A stretch of 64,000 nt of DNA, from positions 1-64,000 of the forward strand of contig JARLJB010000355.1 of assembly GCA_031291415.1 (NCBI GenBank), in the 5' to 3' direction. This document shows positions 46,918 to 56,412 of the stretch, piece by piece. Under the pieces are notes generated by a model that was given only the letters and a program-made list of their open reading frames with translations, did not search any database and was not told the DNA's origin. Source of the stretch: Telmatospirillum sp. (lineage in GTDB: Bacteria > Pseudomonadota > Alphaproteobacteria > Rhodospirillales > Magnetospirillaceae). Each line of letters starts with the position of its first letter. Positions within the stretch are counted from its first letter, which is position 1. A program made the position numbers and the translations under genes.

Positions 46918-47238
46918 TCAGTCTTCATCGAACTTGGCGTCGATCAGCGTGGCCAACGCCTCCACGGCCTCAACGGCATCGGAACCGGTGCCCTTCAGCT
47001 CGACGCTGGATCCTGGCCCGGCGGCCAGCATCATCAATCCCATGATCGACAGGCCAGACACTTCGATGCCTCGATTGCCAACCATGACTTGCGCCTGGTA
47101 CTGGCTGGCCAGCTTGACGAATTTGGCGGCGGCGCGAGCATGCAGACCCCGCCGATTGGTGATCGTTGCGGTGCGGGTCACGACGCTACAGTCGGCAGCG
47201 GCTGTCGGAGTGGTTTGGGAATCTGTCGGCATATCCAT
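46918..47238 (-). CDS. ptsH: Phosphocarrier protein HPr
   Basis: A 106-residue HPr with a roughly 20-residue N-terminal extension. The phospho-acceptor histidine is in RRGLHARAAAKFV, and the regulatory serine region phosphorylated by HprK is EVSGLSIMGLMMLAAG. The C-terminal helix (DAVEAVEALATLI) is standard. It relays phosphate from enzyme I to the mannose-type EIIA gene product encoded just upstream. The ATG at 47238 is used; 47232 is an alternative. It lies within the reverse run hprK-rapZ-EIIA-HPr-EI. Confidence 0.93.
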   Translation of the reverse strand: MDMPTDSQTTPTAAADCSVVTRTATITNRRGLHARAAAKFVKLASQYQAQVMVGNRGIEVSGLSIMGLMMLAAGPGSSVELKGTGSDAVEAVEALATLIDAKFDED

Positions 47239-47255
47239 CGGTTTGTCGTACCGGG

Positions 47256-47663
47256 TTAATGGTTGTCCTGGGTGAGCAGGCGGGACGCGACGTTGATGTA
47301 TTTCCGTCCGGCCTCCTGGGCGCTGGCGACGGCATCGGTCAGGGTCTCGTGATGTCGGACGCTGGCCAACTTGATCAACATCGGCAGATTGACGCCGGCG
47401 ATGACCTCGACCTTCGCCTTGTCCATGATCGAGATGGCGAGGTTGGAGGGCGTACCCCCGAACATGTCAGTCAGTACCACGACGCCCGACCCATCGTCGA
47501 CCTTGGCAGTCGATTGTAAGATGTCGCGGCGGCGCTGCTCCATATCGTCGTCAGGGCCGATGCAGACGGTGGCGACGCTGGGTTGCGGACCGACCACATG
47601 TTCAAGTGCGGCCACCAGCTCATCGGCGAGGCGTCCGTGGGTTACGAGGACCATTCCTATCAT
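47256..47663 (-). CDS. PTS system mannose-type EIIA protein (ManX/EIIA-Man domain)
   Basis: A 135-residue cytoplasmic EIIA of the mannose family. The phospho-histidine is in GMVLVTHGRLADELV. VVLTDMFGGTPSNLAIS is the second signature and GVNLPMLIKLASVR the third. No EIIB, EIIC or EIID genes are near, so it is a terminal regulatory EIIA, as in other alphaproteobacteria where it interacts with sensor kinases and metabolic enzymes. ATG 47663 is used, with AAGG upstream; a longer in-frame start falls inside rapZ. The gap after rapZ is 10 bases. Confidence 0.93.
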   Translation of the reverse strand: MIGMVLVTHGRLADELVAALEHVVGPQPSVATVCIGPDDDMEQRRRDILQSTAKVDDGSGVVVLTDMFGGTPSNLAISIMDKAKVEVIAGVNLPMLIKLASVRHHETLTDAVASAQEAGRKYINVASRLLTQDNH

Positions 47664-47673
47664 CGCAGGGCCT

Positions 47674-48651
47674 TCACTTTGTTTTCCCTTCTTCCAGCTC
47701 GCGGTGCCGCAGATCAACCCGCTGGCCTCGCTCACGCAACCACTCGGCCAAACTTTCGGCGATCACCACGGAACGGTGCCGCCCCCCGGTGCAGCCGACG
47801 GCGATGGTCAGATAGCTTTTGCCCTCGGCGGCGAAACGCGGCAGCAACGGCTCAAGAAGAGCTGTCAGCGCCGCGAAGAACTGCGGAAATCCGGGATCCC
47901 CCTCGACATATTTGACAACATCGGCGTCGCGCCCGGTCAGAGGGCGCAATGCCGCCACATAATGGGGATTATTCAGGAAACGGGCGTCGAAGACCAGATC
48001 AGCTTCGCGAGGCACCCCCTGCCGATAAGAAAAAGACGTGACGAACACCACCAAAGGCGGCTTGGCATCAAGCGCAAAATGGCCGGCAATCAAGCGTTTC
48101 AGCTCGGCAGGAGGCAAGGCGCTGGTGTCGATCACCAAGTCGGCGCGGCTTTCGAGCGGCGTCATCAGGTCGCGTTCGTGACGGATGCCATCGAGCAAAG
48201 GGCGGTCTGGCGCCAGCGGATGGCGCCGTCGGGTCTCGGTGAAGCGGCGACAGAGGACATCGTCGTCGGCGACAACGAACAGCATCGTCAGGTCGATCTG
48301 TTCGTTCTGCATCAGCCGGTCAAGTTCCTCAAGCATCGCCGATACGGCGAAGCCGCGGGTCCGGATGTCGATGCCAATGGCCAGCGGCCTTGGCGCGGCA
48401 CCGGCACGGATCAGGGCGGCCAGCAGTGATAGGGGCAGGTTGTCGACCGCTTCATAGCCGAGATCTTCGAGAGACTTGAGCGCCAGTGTTTTGCCGGCCC
48501 CGGACAAGCCGGTCACCAACACCATTTTTCCAGCCATAGGCGTGGCTTGCCCCTGCGTCAACGAATCATCGGGCTCTCCGCAGGACGGGAGATCGCCGGT
48601 GTGGTTGGCGCCCGAAGACAAGGGCGTGTCGTTGGAGCTGTCGGAGGTCAT
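47674..48651 (-). CDS. rapZ: RNase adapter protein RapZ (YvcJ family)
   Basis: A 325-residue protein with a P-loop near residue 45 (VLVTGLSGAGKTLALKSLED) and the family core FSYRQGVPREADLVFDARFL, then NPHYVAALRPLTG. The C-terminal GCTGGRHRSVVIAESLAEWL is the RNA/metabolite-binding domain. In E. coli RapZ senses glucosamine-6-phosphate and guides RNase E to the GlmZ sRNA; in alphaproteobacteria the role is less clear but the gene sits in the PTS cluster. ATG 48651 overlaps the hprK stop (ATGA). That start adds about 38 variable residues; an ATG at 48536 would give the compact form. Confidence 0.9.
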   Translation of the reverse strand: MTSDSSNDTPLSSGANHTGDLPSCGEPDDSLTQGQATPMAGKMVLVTGLSGAGKTLALKSLEDLGYEAVDNLPLSLLAALIRAGAAPRPLAIGIDIRTRGFAVSAMLEELDRLMQNEQIDLTMLFVVADDDVLCRRFTETRRRHPLAPDRPLLDGIRHERDLMTPLESRADLVIDTSALPPAELKRLIAGHFALDAKPPLVVFVTSFSYRQGVPREADLVFDARFLNNPHYVAALRPLTGRDADVVKYVEGDPGFPQFFAALTALLEPLLPRFAAEGKSYLTIAVGCTGGRHRSVVIAESLAEWLRERGQRVDLRHRELEEGKTK

Positions 48652-49082
48652 GGGACGAGTATTATATTCCCTGTCACTACCTGCACCGCAAGGCGAACCT
48701 TGGCCGCGGCGGATACTTCCCTGGCGTAAAGGCAAAAGCGGCGCAGCGGCAGGCCCGAAACATCTTCCCATTGTTCTTCCGGCAGACGATCGACGGCGTC
48801 GGGGCCGACGAGGTCGATCAGCAGGGAGAGCCGGGCCGGCGCTTCATAGGCAAGGGTAATGATGCCGACGCCGCGCACCTCCAACAGGCCGGCGATGGTC
48901 GCCGGCGGGCGGGCCGTCAGACCGTTTTCGTCGCGGTCTATTTCCACCTGGTCGTCGGCCACCAGCCTCGCCCCATCTTCGATCAGACGAAGGGCCAGGT
49001 CGGACTTTCCGGCTCCCGAGGCGCCCCGAAGGAGAACACCTGTTTGGCCGATGAGGACACAGGTTCCATGAAAACGGATCAT
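48648..49082 (-). CDS. hprK: HPr kinase/phosphorylase, short alphaproteobacterial form
   Basis: A 144-residue protein equal to the C-terminal catalytic half of Gram-positive HprK. Walker A is GVLLRGASGAGKSDLALRLI, and the HprK signature LLEVRGVGIITL follows. The N-terminal regulatory domain is absent, which is normal in alphaproteobacteria. It phosphorylates the regulatory serine of HPr, tying the PTS relay to ChvGI signalling. ATG 49082 is preferred; a TTG at 49130 would add 16 residues but lies at the edge of a repeat. The stop overlaps rapZ. chvG usually lies just upstream; here three exporter genes intervene. Confidence 0.88.
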   Translation of the reverse strand: MIRFHGTCVLIGQTGVLLRGASGAGKSDLALRLIEDGARLVADDQVEIDRDENGLTARPPATIAGLLEVRGVGIITLAYEAPARLSLLIDLVGPDAVDRLPEEQWEDVSGLPLRRFCLYAREVSAAAKVRLAVQVVTGNIILVP

Positions 49083-49130
49083 CCACCCAGGGTGCGGGTC
49101 CCGGGTCGGCAAGTCAATCGCGGCGCTCAA

Positions 49131-49224
49131 GTCCGAGCGGCGTTTCCGCCTGCCTTAGCCGGGGGAGCAGGCATCATATGAATATTAGGCTCTGGAGCGA
49201 CTATTTCGCTCCAGAGCCTAAGCC
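49131..49224. repeat. Dispersed repeat with terminal hairpin, copy A
   Basis: It ends in a perfect 16-bp hairpin, TTAGGCTCTGGAGCGA / TCGCTCCAGAGCCTAA (49185-49221). The left part (CCGAGCGGCGTTT, then GGAGCAGGC and TCATATGAA) matches 58302-58356, so this and the element at 58268-58393 are copies of one family. The hairpin overlaps the last bases of the MATE gene and may serve as its transcript end. Confidence 0.78.
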
Positions 49225-50639
49225 ACCTCGGACAGCGCCCCGCCGATGGTCCGCTTGGCGTCGTGGGCGGCGACCAGTTGGGCGGCGCGGTGGCGGAAAC
49301 GGAACGTCAGCAGCAGCGACGTCGCGGCGAGACCGGCGGCAAATCCCCACCACAGTCCGACCGGTCCGAATTCCAGACCGAAGGCCAGTCCGGCGCCCAA
49401 AGGCATGCCAAGGCCCCAATAGCCGATGATTCCGGCGACCATGGCGGCGCGGGTATCTTTGATGCCGCGCAGGGCTCCGGAGGCGACGACCTGTGCGCCG
49501 TCGAACAACTGGAAGGCGGCGGCGACCAGGATCAACTGTCCGCCGATTTCCAGAACCGCAGCGCGCTGCGGGTCGCCGGCATCGAGATAGAGCGAGAAGA
49601 CCGGTTCGACGAACAGCACCAGGCATGCTGCGCTCAACGCCATGAAGCCAACGCCGGCGGCCAGTGCCATGAAGCCGCTGGAACGGGCCAGCGCCGGATT
49701 GCCGGCGCCGATGTGGAAGCCGACCCGGACGGTTGCCGCCTGTCCGACCGCCAGGGGCACCATGAAGACCAGCGAGACGATGCCAAGACAGATCTGGTGC
49801 GCCGCCAATGCCGCGGCTCCGAACCGGCCCATCAGCAGCGACGAGCCGACGAACAGGCTGCACTCGACGATCAGGATGCCGGAAATCGGCCAGCCGATCT
49901 TCATGACGGCGGCGATGCCTGTGCGGATTTCGGCGATCGTCAGGTGGAACAGGCTGGTCGGGATGAGCCCGGCGTACCAGCTGTAGCCGATCAGCGCCAG
50001 AGACGATCCCCACCAGACGAGGGCGGTCGCATAGCCCGAGCCGGTCAGCCCGAGAGCCGGCAGGCCGAGATGACCGAAGACCAGGGCCCAGGCCAGCACA
50101 CCGTTGCCCAGGCAGGCGATGACGGTGACCACCATGGTCACGCGGGGCCGTTCGATGGCGATCAGATAGTTGCGCGCCACCGCCAGCAGCATGGCGGCCG
50201 GAACCGCCCAGATGAAGGCCATTTCATAGCGAAGCGTCAGATCTGCGATGATCTGGGGTTCGCCGATGGCGATCAGGATGCGGTCGATCTGGGTCAGCGT
50301 CAGTACCATCGGTACCGATGCGACCAGGGCGATCAGAGTACTGGCGGCCAGCGTGCGGCCGGCCACCGCGCCGTCGCCGGCGCCGCGAGCCTGAGCGATC
50401 AGCGGCTGGATGCTCATGACCAGCCCCTGCGCCATGACGATCATCATGAAGGCGACGTTGCCGCCCAGGCTTCCGGCGGCCAGGGAATTGACGTCGATCC
50501 GCCCCATGACGACCGAGTCTGTCAGGTTCATCAGCATCTGGGCGATTTGCGCGGCTGCGAGGGGCGAAGCCAGCGACAGGATCTTGAAGAACTCCCGCCG
50601 CCGGCCCGGTCCCCCGGCCAGCGAACGGGAGTCCGTCAT
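49218..50639 (-). CDS. MATE-family efflux transporter (NorM-like)
   Basis: A 473-residue, twelve-helix cation-coupled exporter. Two homologous halves are visible: LASPLAAAQIAQMLMNLTDS with VVMGRIDVNSLAAGSLGGN in the first, and IGWPISGILIVECSLFVGSS with MGRFGAAALAAHQICLG in the second. The VPLAVGQAATVRVGFHIGAG segment is typical of NorM proteins, which export cationic drugs and dyes. It is in the same direction as the EamA pair but 232 bases away from it. The substrate is unknown. Confidence 0.92.
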   Translation of the reverse strand: MTDSRSLAGGPGRRREFFKILSLASPLAAAQIAQMLMNLTDSVVMGRIDVNSLAAGSLGGNVAFMMIVMAQGLVMSIQPLIAQARGAGDGAVAGRTLAASTLIALVASVPMVLTLTQIDRILIAIGEPQIIADLTLRYEMAFIWAVPAAMLLAVARNYLIAIERPRVTMVVTVIACLGNGVLAWALVFGHLGLPALGLTGSGYATALVWWGSSLALIGYSWYAGLIPTSLFHLTIAEIRTGIAAVMKIGWPISGILIVECSLFVGSSLLMGRFGAAALAAHQICLGIVSLVFMVPLAVGQAATVRVGFHIGAGNPALARSSGFMALAAGVGFMALSAACLVLFVEPVFSLYLDAGDPQRAAVLEIGGQLILVAAAFQLFDGAQVVASGALRGIKDTRAAMVAGIIGYWGLGMPLGAGLAFGLEFGPVGLWWGFAAGLAATSLLLTFRFRHRAAQLVAAHDAKRTIGGALSEVA

Positions 50640-50871
50640 TTTACGATCCGATCATCATGCCATAGCGGGTATGATCGCCGACGACACAACGCACTACGCC
50701 GCCCAGGCCGCAGAGAACCTGCGACGAGCGGTGGAGGCGAATGGCGAAGGATGGTGACGCGATCAAGGGTCGATCATTCCCGACAAAAGTAATTAGGGCC
50801 GGATATAAGATCGAAAGACGGCCGCCAGGTCAAGAGGTGTTGGCGATTTTTGGATAAGCAATTGTCCGGGA

Positions 50872-51804
50872 TTACTCGTTCCCGTCTGTCGCCTGCGATC
50901 TTTTCCGCCCCTCGCGGTAGAGAATGAAAAGTCCGCTGGCAACCACCACCGCCGATCCGGCAAAGACATGCGGTGTCGGTATGTCGTTCCAGATCGCCCA
51001 GCCGAACAGGCTGGCCCACAGCAGGCTGACGTAATTCAGCGGACTGATGACGGCGGCCGAGGCAAGCCCGAAGGCCCGCGTCATGAGATATTGTCCAAAA
51101 CCGCCGGCCAAACCCATCAGCGCCATCCATCCCCAATCGGCGGCGGCCGGCGTGATCCAGACGAACGGCAGCGGCAGCGCCGTGAAAATGCTGGAAAACA
51201 AGGTGAAGTAGAAGACGATGGTCAGCGGCGGATCTGTCCGGTTCAATTGCCGGATGGTGACCATGGCGAAGGCGCTGGCGACGGCGGCGCCGATGGCCGA
51301 CAGCGCCCCCAGATTGAACACCGAGCCGCTCGGCTGGACGATCATCAGGACACCGCCGAAACCGACAACCACCGCGCACCAGCGATAGGGGCCGACCTTT
51401 TCCCCGAGCAGCGGCACCGACAGGGCGGTGATCATCAGCGGCGAGGTGAAGGAAATCGCCACCGCATCGGCCAATGGCATCAGGTGATAGGAGAGAAAAC
51501 CCAGAATCATCGAGGTCACGCCGATCACCGATCGCCAGACGTGGGCGCGCAGGCGATGCGGGCGGAGCAGCCGCGCGCCGCCGTGCATGGTGATCAGGAC
51601 ACCAACCGGGATCAGCGCAAGGACGCTGCGGAAAAAGCTGACCTCGGCGATCGGATAGCGGTCGGAGAGAATCTTGACCAGCGTCCACAGCAAAGCGAAC
51701 AGCACGGTCGACCCGATCATCAGGAGAATGCCCAGTCGCGGATTGTCGCGGGCCGGCCGAAACGGGGCGACGGGTGCTGTTTTCTCTGCCGGCTCGGTCG
51801 TCAT
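50872..51804 (-). CDS. EamA-family (DMT) transporter
   Basis: A 310-residue protein with about ten membrane helices in two EamA repeats (FALLWTLVKILSDRYPIAEV and FALASAAVISPLNYVSLLWA-like segments). Members export amino acids, purines or other metabolites. The start is at ATG 51804, sharing one base with the stop of the upstream EamA gene (TGATG), with GGGGAGA upstream; GTG 51807 is possible. The RhaT/SAM-transporter-like N terminus (LGILLMIGSTVLFALLWTLV) does not define a substrate. Confidence 0.88.
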   Translation of the reverse strand: MTTEPAEKTAPVAPFRPARDNPRLGILLMIGSTVLFALLWTLVKILSDRYPIAEVSFFRSVLALIPVGVLITMHGGARLLRPHRLRAHVWRSVIGVTSMILGFLSYHLMPLADAVAISFTSPLMITALSVPLLGEKVGPYRWCAVVVGFGGVLMIVQPSGSVFNLGALSAIGAAVASAFAMVTIRQLNRTDPPLTIVFYFTLFSSIFTALPLPFVWITPAAADWGWMALMGLAGGFGQYLMTRAFGLASAAVISPLNYVSLLWASLFGWAIWNDIPTPHVFAGSAVVVASGLFILYREGRKRSQATDGNE

Positions 51805-52760
51805 CACGTTTCTCCCCGCGGGGCGGTCCGCCGGGCGTCGAGGGCCGGAACGGCCTCGACCGCCAGGATCGCGAACAAAATCAGCGCGGCGCCGGCCATT
51901 TGCACAAGCGACATCCGCTCGTCCAGGATCAGTGCGCCGGCCAGCGCCGCGAACACCGATTCAGCACTCATGATGATCGCCGCCGTGGCCGGATGCAAAT
52001 AGCGCTGGGCGACAACCTGCAAAGTGAAGGCGACTCCGGCCGAGAGGCAGCCGGCCCACAGCAGCTCGCCGAGGGCCGCGGCGTAGACCGCCGGTGCGGG
52101 CGTTTCGATGAACAGGGCGGCAAGACTGCCGAGGACGCCGGTGACCAGGAACTGCGTGCAGGCGAGCGTGAGCGGCCTGCCGCTGGCGGAAACCAGCACA
52201 CCGACCAGCGTGACCTGGAAGGCCCAGAAGACCGAACAGAGGAGAATCCATTCATCGCCGACGGTCAGTCTGCCGAGTTCGGCGCCGGTCAGCAGCCAGG
52301 CACCGGCCAGACAGACGACGACGGTTGGCCACACCACCCAATGCGGCCGCTGACCAAACAGGCCCCAGGCGAGGATCGGCACCAGGGCGACATAAAGTCC
52401 GGTGAGAAAGCCGGCGTTGCCGATGGTGGTCCCTCTGATGCCCAGTTGCTGGGTCCAGCCGCCGAGCAGCAGGGCCAGACCGCAAGCGACGAAGCCGATG
52501 ATGTGCCGTCTCTCCAGTCGATGCCTTGCGTTCCTCGTCTCGCGCCAAGCCAATGGCAGCACGACGAGCCCGCCCAACAGAAACCGTGCCCCGGTGAAGG
52601 CAAGCGAACCGATCGGCTGGTCGGCCATGGCCACCCATTTTTGAGCGACGAAGGTGCTTCCCCAGATCAACGCGGCGACAAGCAGGAGCAGACAGGCGGT
52701 GAAACGGGACAGCGGGGCTCTCCAGAGCGGTCCGACAAAGGGAAAGGATCGCCGCACCAT
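51804..52760 (-). CDS. EamA-family (DMT) transporter
   Basis: A 318-residue protein with ten predicted membrane helices. The first repeat has ALIWGSTFVAQKWVAMADQP and GARFLLGGLVVLPLAW; the second ends with VAQRYLHPATAAIIMSAESV then FAALAGALILDERM, a well-known EamA signature. It is coupled to the next EamA gene by a one-base stop/start overlap and is not closely similar to it. Two partners encoded together may form a heteromeric pair, but this is inference. Confidence 0.9.
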   Translation of the reverse strand: MVRRSFPFVGPLWRAPLSRFTACLLLLVAALIWGSTFVAQKWVAMADQPIGSLAFTGARFLLGGLVVLPLAWRETRNARHRLERRHIIGFVACGLALLLGGWTQQLGIRGTTIGNAGFLTGLYVALVPILAWGLFGQRPHWVVWPTVVVCLAGAWLLTGAELGRLTVGDEWILLCSVFWAFQVTLVGVLVSASGRPLTLACTQFLVTGVLGSLAALFIETPAPAVYAAALGELLWAGCLSAGVAFTLQVVAQRYLHPATAAIIMSAESVFAALAGALILDERMSLVQMAGAALILFAILAVEAVPALDARRTAPRGET

Positions 52761-52836
52761 AACGAACGGCAGCCGTCACCGGAAGCGTTCGTGACGCCAT
52801 TTTGTGATTTTTCGGGGGGCTTGGTCTTGCCGGCGG

Positions 52837-54543
52837 TCAGCGCTGGGGTGTCGCCGGCGATCCGCTGTTGGCGGCCGGCAGACGCAGAGTGAAGCAGGCA
52901 CCCTTGATCGTGCCATCCGGCGCCGTTCGATTGGACGCCGTCAGGGTTCCGCCGTGCGCCTCGGCGATCTGTTTGGAAATCGACAATCCCAGGCCTGAAT
53001 GGGTGCCGAATTTCTCAGCCTTCGGCCGTTCGGAATAGAAGCGATCGAAGATGGCCTCCAGTTTGTTTTCCGGAATGCCCGGGCCGTCGTCGGCGACGGA
53101 AAGACACACCCAGCGGCCGTCGCGATAGGCTTTGAGCCGGAGCGTCGCCTGTGGCGGACTGAATGACAAGGCGTTGGAAATCAGGTTGCGCAGAATTTGC
53201 ACCAGGCGGCTTTCGATGCCGTTGACCGCAAGCGAGTCGCCGGCGGTCGCCTCGATGACGATGGCGACCTGATCGGCGGCGCCGGTGTCGCGATAAACCT
53301 CGGCCAAGGTTTCGGCCATGGTCAGCATCTCGACCGGTTCGGATTCGGCCCGCGACAGTTCGGCGTCGAGGCGCGAGGCGTCCGAGATATCGCTGATCAG
53401 GCGATCCAGGCGACCGACATCATCTTGGATGATGGCCATCAGCTTGCGCTGTTGTTCGGGGTCGGTAACCCGCGAGACGGTCTCGACGGCGCTCCGCAGG
53501 GACGTCAGCGGATTCTTGAGTTCGTGCGACACGTCGGCGGCAAAGGATTCAATGGCGTCCATGCGTTTCCAAAGAGCCTCGGTCATGTCGCGCAGCGCCG
53601 CCGACAATTCGCCGATCTCGTCGTGGCGCTGAGAGAGGTCGGGGATGGAGGGACGGCGGCCATGCCCGCGCCTCACCCGCTCGGCGGCGGCGGCCAGGCG
53701 GCGGATGGGCCGGGCGATGGTGCCGGCAAGATAGAGCGACAGGGTGATGGTGATGATCAGCGCGAAAGCGAAGGCTTGGAAAATCGTCAGCCGCACCTTG
53801 AACAGGCTCTGGGCGATGTCATCGCCCGACGACGATACCATCACCGCTCCCAGAACCTGCTTGTAGCGCTGTACCGGGACGGCGGTCGACAGCAGCAGTC
53901 GGTGGTTTCTCGAGCGGATGGCCCAGGCGGAATCGCCGGCCAGGGCCTGCGTCACCTCGCTGTAGTCGCTGGCGCGCGGTCGGCTGCGCTCGCGGTACAA
54001 CGGCAGATGGTTGTCGACCAGGTGGGCGTCGGTGATGAAGTCGTAGATGCGGCGGAAAGCGGTTACGAACCATCCGCGGTCGGGGTCCGGCAGGTCCTCC
54101 ACCTGGATTGGCGTGTTGGCGGACAACAGGAGTCGGCTGTCGGCCAGTTCATCGCCCTGCGGCGTGAACAGACGAGCCCGGACGCGGGCCGGCGGCGACA
54201 ACCGCCTGACCATCTGGCGGGCCAATTGCGGCGACAGTTCGGGCAGGGCGAAACCGCTGTCGATCACCGTCCCCTCGCCCAGCGCCGCAGCGACCATCTC
54301 GGCCCGGATCCGCAAGGATTCCAGCTCGGCGGCGATCAGTTCGTTCTTGTAACGGTCGAGATAGAACAAGCCGCCGACCAGCAGGACCGGCGCCACCATA
54401 TTGACGGCGAGGATTCGCCAGGTCAGCGGCGAGGTCAGCGGCAGCCAACGCCAGCGTCCCCGACGCGATGTCGAGCGCGTTTCCTCGTGGCTGGCTCCGA
54501 GCGGCCCAGGCAATGGGCGGGGGGAAGGAAGCTCTTTGTTCAC
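52837..54543 (-). CDS. chvG: Two-component sensor histidine kinase ChvG (ExoS/BatS type)
   Basis: A 568-residue sensor. The first membrane segment ([19 protein letters not shown]) precedes a periplasmic domain of about 230 residues ([20 protein letters not shown]), which includes a [19 protein letters not shown] stretch typical of ChvG. The second membrane segment is [21 protein letters not shown] follows, then the H-box [20 protein letters not shown] with intact histidine, N-box [12 protein letters not shown]1 [10 protein letters not shown] and G2 [11 protein letters not shown]. It starts at a GTG overlapping the chvI stop. In alphaproteobacteria ChvG responds to acid or cell-wall stress and host entry. 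Confidence 0.93.
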   Translation of the reverse strand: MNKELPSPRPLPGPLGASHEETRSTSRRGRWRWLPLTSPLTWRILAVNMVAPVLLVGGLFYLDRYKNELIAAELESLRIRAEMVAAALGEGTVIDSGFALPELSPQLARQMVRRLSPPARVRARLFTPQGDELADSRLLLSANTPIQVEDLPDPDRGWFVTAFRRIYDFITDAHLVDNHLPLYRERSRPRASDYSEVTQALAGDSAWAIRSRNHRLLLSTAVPVQRYKQVLGAVMVSSSGDDIAQSLFKVRLTIFQAFAFALIITITLSLYLAGTIARPIRRLAAAAERVRRGHGRRPSIPDLSQRHDEIGELSAALRDMTEALWKRMDAIESFAADVSHELKNPLTSLRSAVETVSRVTDPEQQRKLMAIIQDDVGRLDRLISDISDASRLDAELSRAESEPVEMLTMAETLAEVYRDTGAADQVAIVIEATAGDSLAVNGIESRLVQILRNLISNALSFSPPQATLRLKAYRDGRWVCLSVADDGPGIPENKLEAIFDRFYSERPKAEKFGTHSGLGLSISKQIAEAHGGTLTASNRTAPDGTIKGACFTLRLPAANSGSPATPQR

Positions 54544-55241
54544 GGGTCGTCGCGGTAGCGATAACCGACGCCGTAAAGGGTCTCGATATGGGCGAACTCG
54601 CCGTCGACGTCGCGGAACTTCTTGCGCAGCCGCTTGATGTGGCTGTCGATGGTGCGATCGTCGACATAGATATGCTCGCCATAAGCGGCGTCGATCAACT
54701 GGTCGCGGTTCTTCACATGGCCCGGACGGAGGGCCAGGGATTTGAGAATGAGGAACTCGGTCACTGTCAGGTCGACCGCCTGGCCCCGCCATGTGCAGTC
54801 ATGGCGTGTCGGGTCGAGGACGAGCTCGCCGCGGACTACCACCTGGCTGGCCGTCGCGTCGCCATTCTCGACGCTCAGTTCGCCGCGGCGCAACAAGGCT
54901 CGGATACGTTCGATCAGCAGGCGCTGCGAAAAGGGTTTCTTGATGTAATCGTCGGCCCCCATGCGAAGGCCCAGCACCTCATCGACCTCGTCGTCCTTGG
55001 AGGTCAGGAAGATCACCGGCACGGCCGAGGACTTGCGCAGGCGTTGCAGCAATTCCATGCCGTCCATGCGAGGCATTTTGATGTCGAGGACGGCAAGATC
55101 GACCGGCTGGGCGGTGATTCCCCGAAGCGCCTCGGCACCATCAGTGTAAGCGCGGACGCGGAAACCCTCGGCTTCCAACGACATGGTCACCGAGGTCAGG
55201 ATATTGCGGTCGTCATCAACCAGAGCAATGGTTTGAGGCAC
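54540..55241 (-). CDS. chvI: Two-component response regulator ChvI (OmpR family)
   Basis: A 233-residue regulator. The receiver has the acidic pair in [10 protein letters not shown], the phospho-aspartate in [22 protein letters not shown] and the lysine in [10 protein letters not shown]. The winged-helix domain ends [39 protein letters not shown]. The start is taken as the GTG at 55241 with GGAGA upstream, because it gives the conserved N terminus [17 protein letters not shown]; an ATG at 55346 would add 35 non-conserved residues. With ChvG it controls envelope, exopolysaccharide and carbon metabolism genes. Confidence 0.94.
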   Translation of the reverse strand: MPQTIALVDDDRNILTSVTMSLEAEGFRVRAYTDGAEALRGITAQPVDLAVLDIKMPRMDGMELLQRLRKSSAVPVIFLTSKDDEVDEVLGLRMGADDYIKKPFSQRLLIERIRALLRRGELSVENGDATASQVVVRGELVLDPTRHDCTWRGQAVDLTVTEFLILKSLALRPGHVKNRDQLIDAAYGEHIYVDDRTIDSHIKRLRKKFRDVDGEFAHIETLYGVGYRYRDDP

Positions 55242-55435
55242 GGGTGTTGTCTCCGTAAAGCGCGCCCGGAGATGAGACAAAATCGTCCCACCGCCAATCG
55301 GTCCAAGTGTGTCCGCTTCGGCGGCACTTGCCAAGGCGTTCTCCATAATCACCACTTGAACCTGTCATTATGGCGGAATTGTAGAGACCGAACGTCGGCT
55401 TGACGAGCCCTCTCCCAACGGATCAGACTAATGCC

Positions 55436-56197
55436 ATGAGTGCCTCCGGATTTTTGTCACCTCCGGCCGGGCCACCGTCGCTGGAGAACCCCGGCTCCGA
55501 CAAACAGGCCTTCGTCGCCAGGACGCTGCTGCGTCAGGCCGACCGGGCGGCCCTTGCGACCATCCATGCGCGTCTGGCGCATCCTTATGTCTCGCTGGTC
55601 GGTATTGCCACCGATATCGACGGCAGCCCGATCCTGCTGTTGTCGCGCCTGGCCGAACACACCCGGGCAATTCTCAAGAATCCTCAGGTCTCGCTGTTGA
55701 TCGACGGCACCAAAGGGTTCACCAACCCGCAGCAGGGGCCGCGTTTGACCTTGCTGGGACGAGTGGAACCGGCCCCTGCCGAACGGGTTGCCCGCCGGTT
55801 CCTGTCGCGCCATCCCGGCGCCTCGCTCTACGCCGGTTTCGGCGACTTCGCCTTCTATCGGATGGAACTCGAGCGGGCCCATTGGATCGGCGGGTTCGGC
55901 AGCGCCCACTGGTTCGTTCCGGCGCCGGCCTGCAGTCCGGCCGCGGCGGACGAGATCGAAGCCGGGATGGTCGATTTTCTGGCACGGGCGAACGACCTGC
56001 CGGACGCCGCATTCGATCGGTTGGCCGGGCGGCCGCGGAAGGGGCGCGCCCAGGGCTGGCGCCTCGTCGACGCTGATCCCGACGGGATCGACCTCGCCGC
56101 AAAGAACCGGAAGGGAAAAGTCAGCCGCCGGTCTTTCTTAGAACCTGTTGGTAACCTTGCCGAAATCGAGAGGGCTCTGTTCGGCCAGGCCAACTGA
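55436..56197 (+). CDS. HugZ-like pyridoxamine 5'-phosphate oxidase-fold FMN-binding protein
   Basis: A 253-residue protein. The N-terminal split-barrel domain (ALATIHARLAHPYVSLVGIA, PILLLSRLAEHTRAILKNPQ, VSLLIDG, LTLLGRVEP) is that of FMN-binding PPOx-like proteins fused to a DUF2470 tail, the HugZ/haem-utilisation layout. The tail is recognised by EAGMVDFLA and GWRLVDADPDGIDLAA, but the usual HMNxDHxDA histidines are missing (ARANDLPDA here), so haem binding is doubtful. ATG 55436 is used; TTG 55400 is possible. It is divergent from chvI. Confidence 0.8.
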   Translation: MSASGFLSPPAGPPSLENPGSDKQAFVARTLLRQADRAALATIHARLAHPYVSLVGIATDIDGSPILLLSRLAEHTRAILKNPQVSLLIDGTKGFTNPQQGPRLTLLGRVEPAPAERVARRFLSRHPGASLYAGFGDFAFYRMELERAHWIGGFGSAHWFVPAPACSPAAADEIEAGMVDFLARANDLPDAAFDRLAGRPRKGRAQGWRLVDADPDGIDLAAKNRKGKVSRRSFLEPVGNLAEIERALFGQAN

Positions 56198-56283
56198 ACA
56201 TAGGAGAAGTTTTGGAAAGGGGCAGGGAGAACTTACCATTACGCGCGACAGAATCTTCCTGAATCCTTTCAGGCTGTAAAACC

Positions 56284-56296
56284 CTACAAATTGTAG
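56284..56296. promoter_or_regulatory. Palindrome upstream of pckA
   Basis: CTACAAATTGTAG is a perfect 6+1+6 palindrome in an AT-rich stretch 117-129 bases before the pckA start. It could be an operator. The binding protein is unknown. Confidence 0.4.
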
Positions 56297-56412
56297 TATT
56301 ATTTTCCCCGTAATAATTGTCTAGTCTCGGCTCGCATGCCTAATCCTCGATAGGGGCGAACGGCTGGCATTACGACAAGAGTTCAGAGCGTTCTCTGGGA
56401 GGAGAGGCAAGG

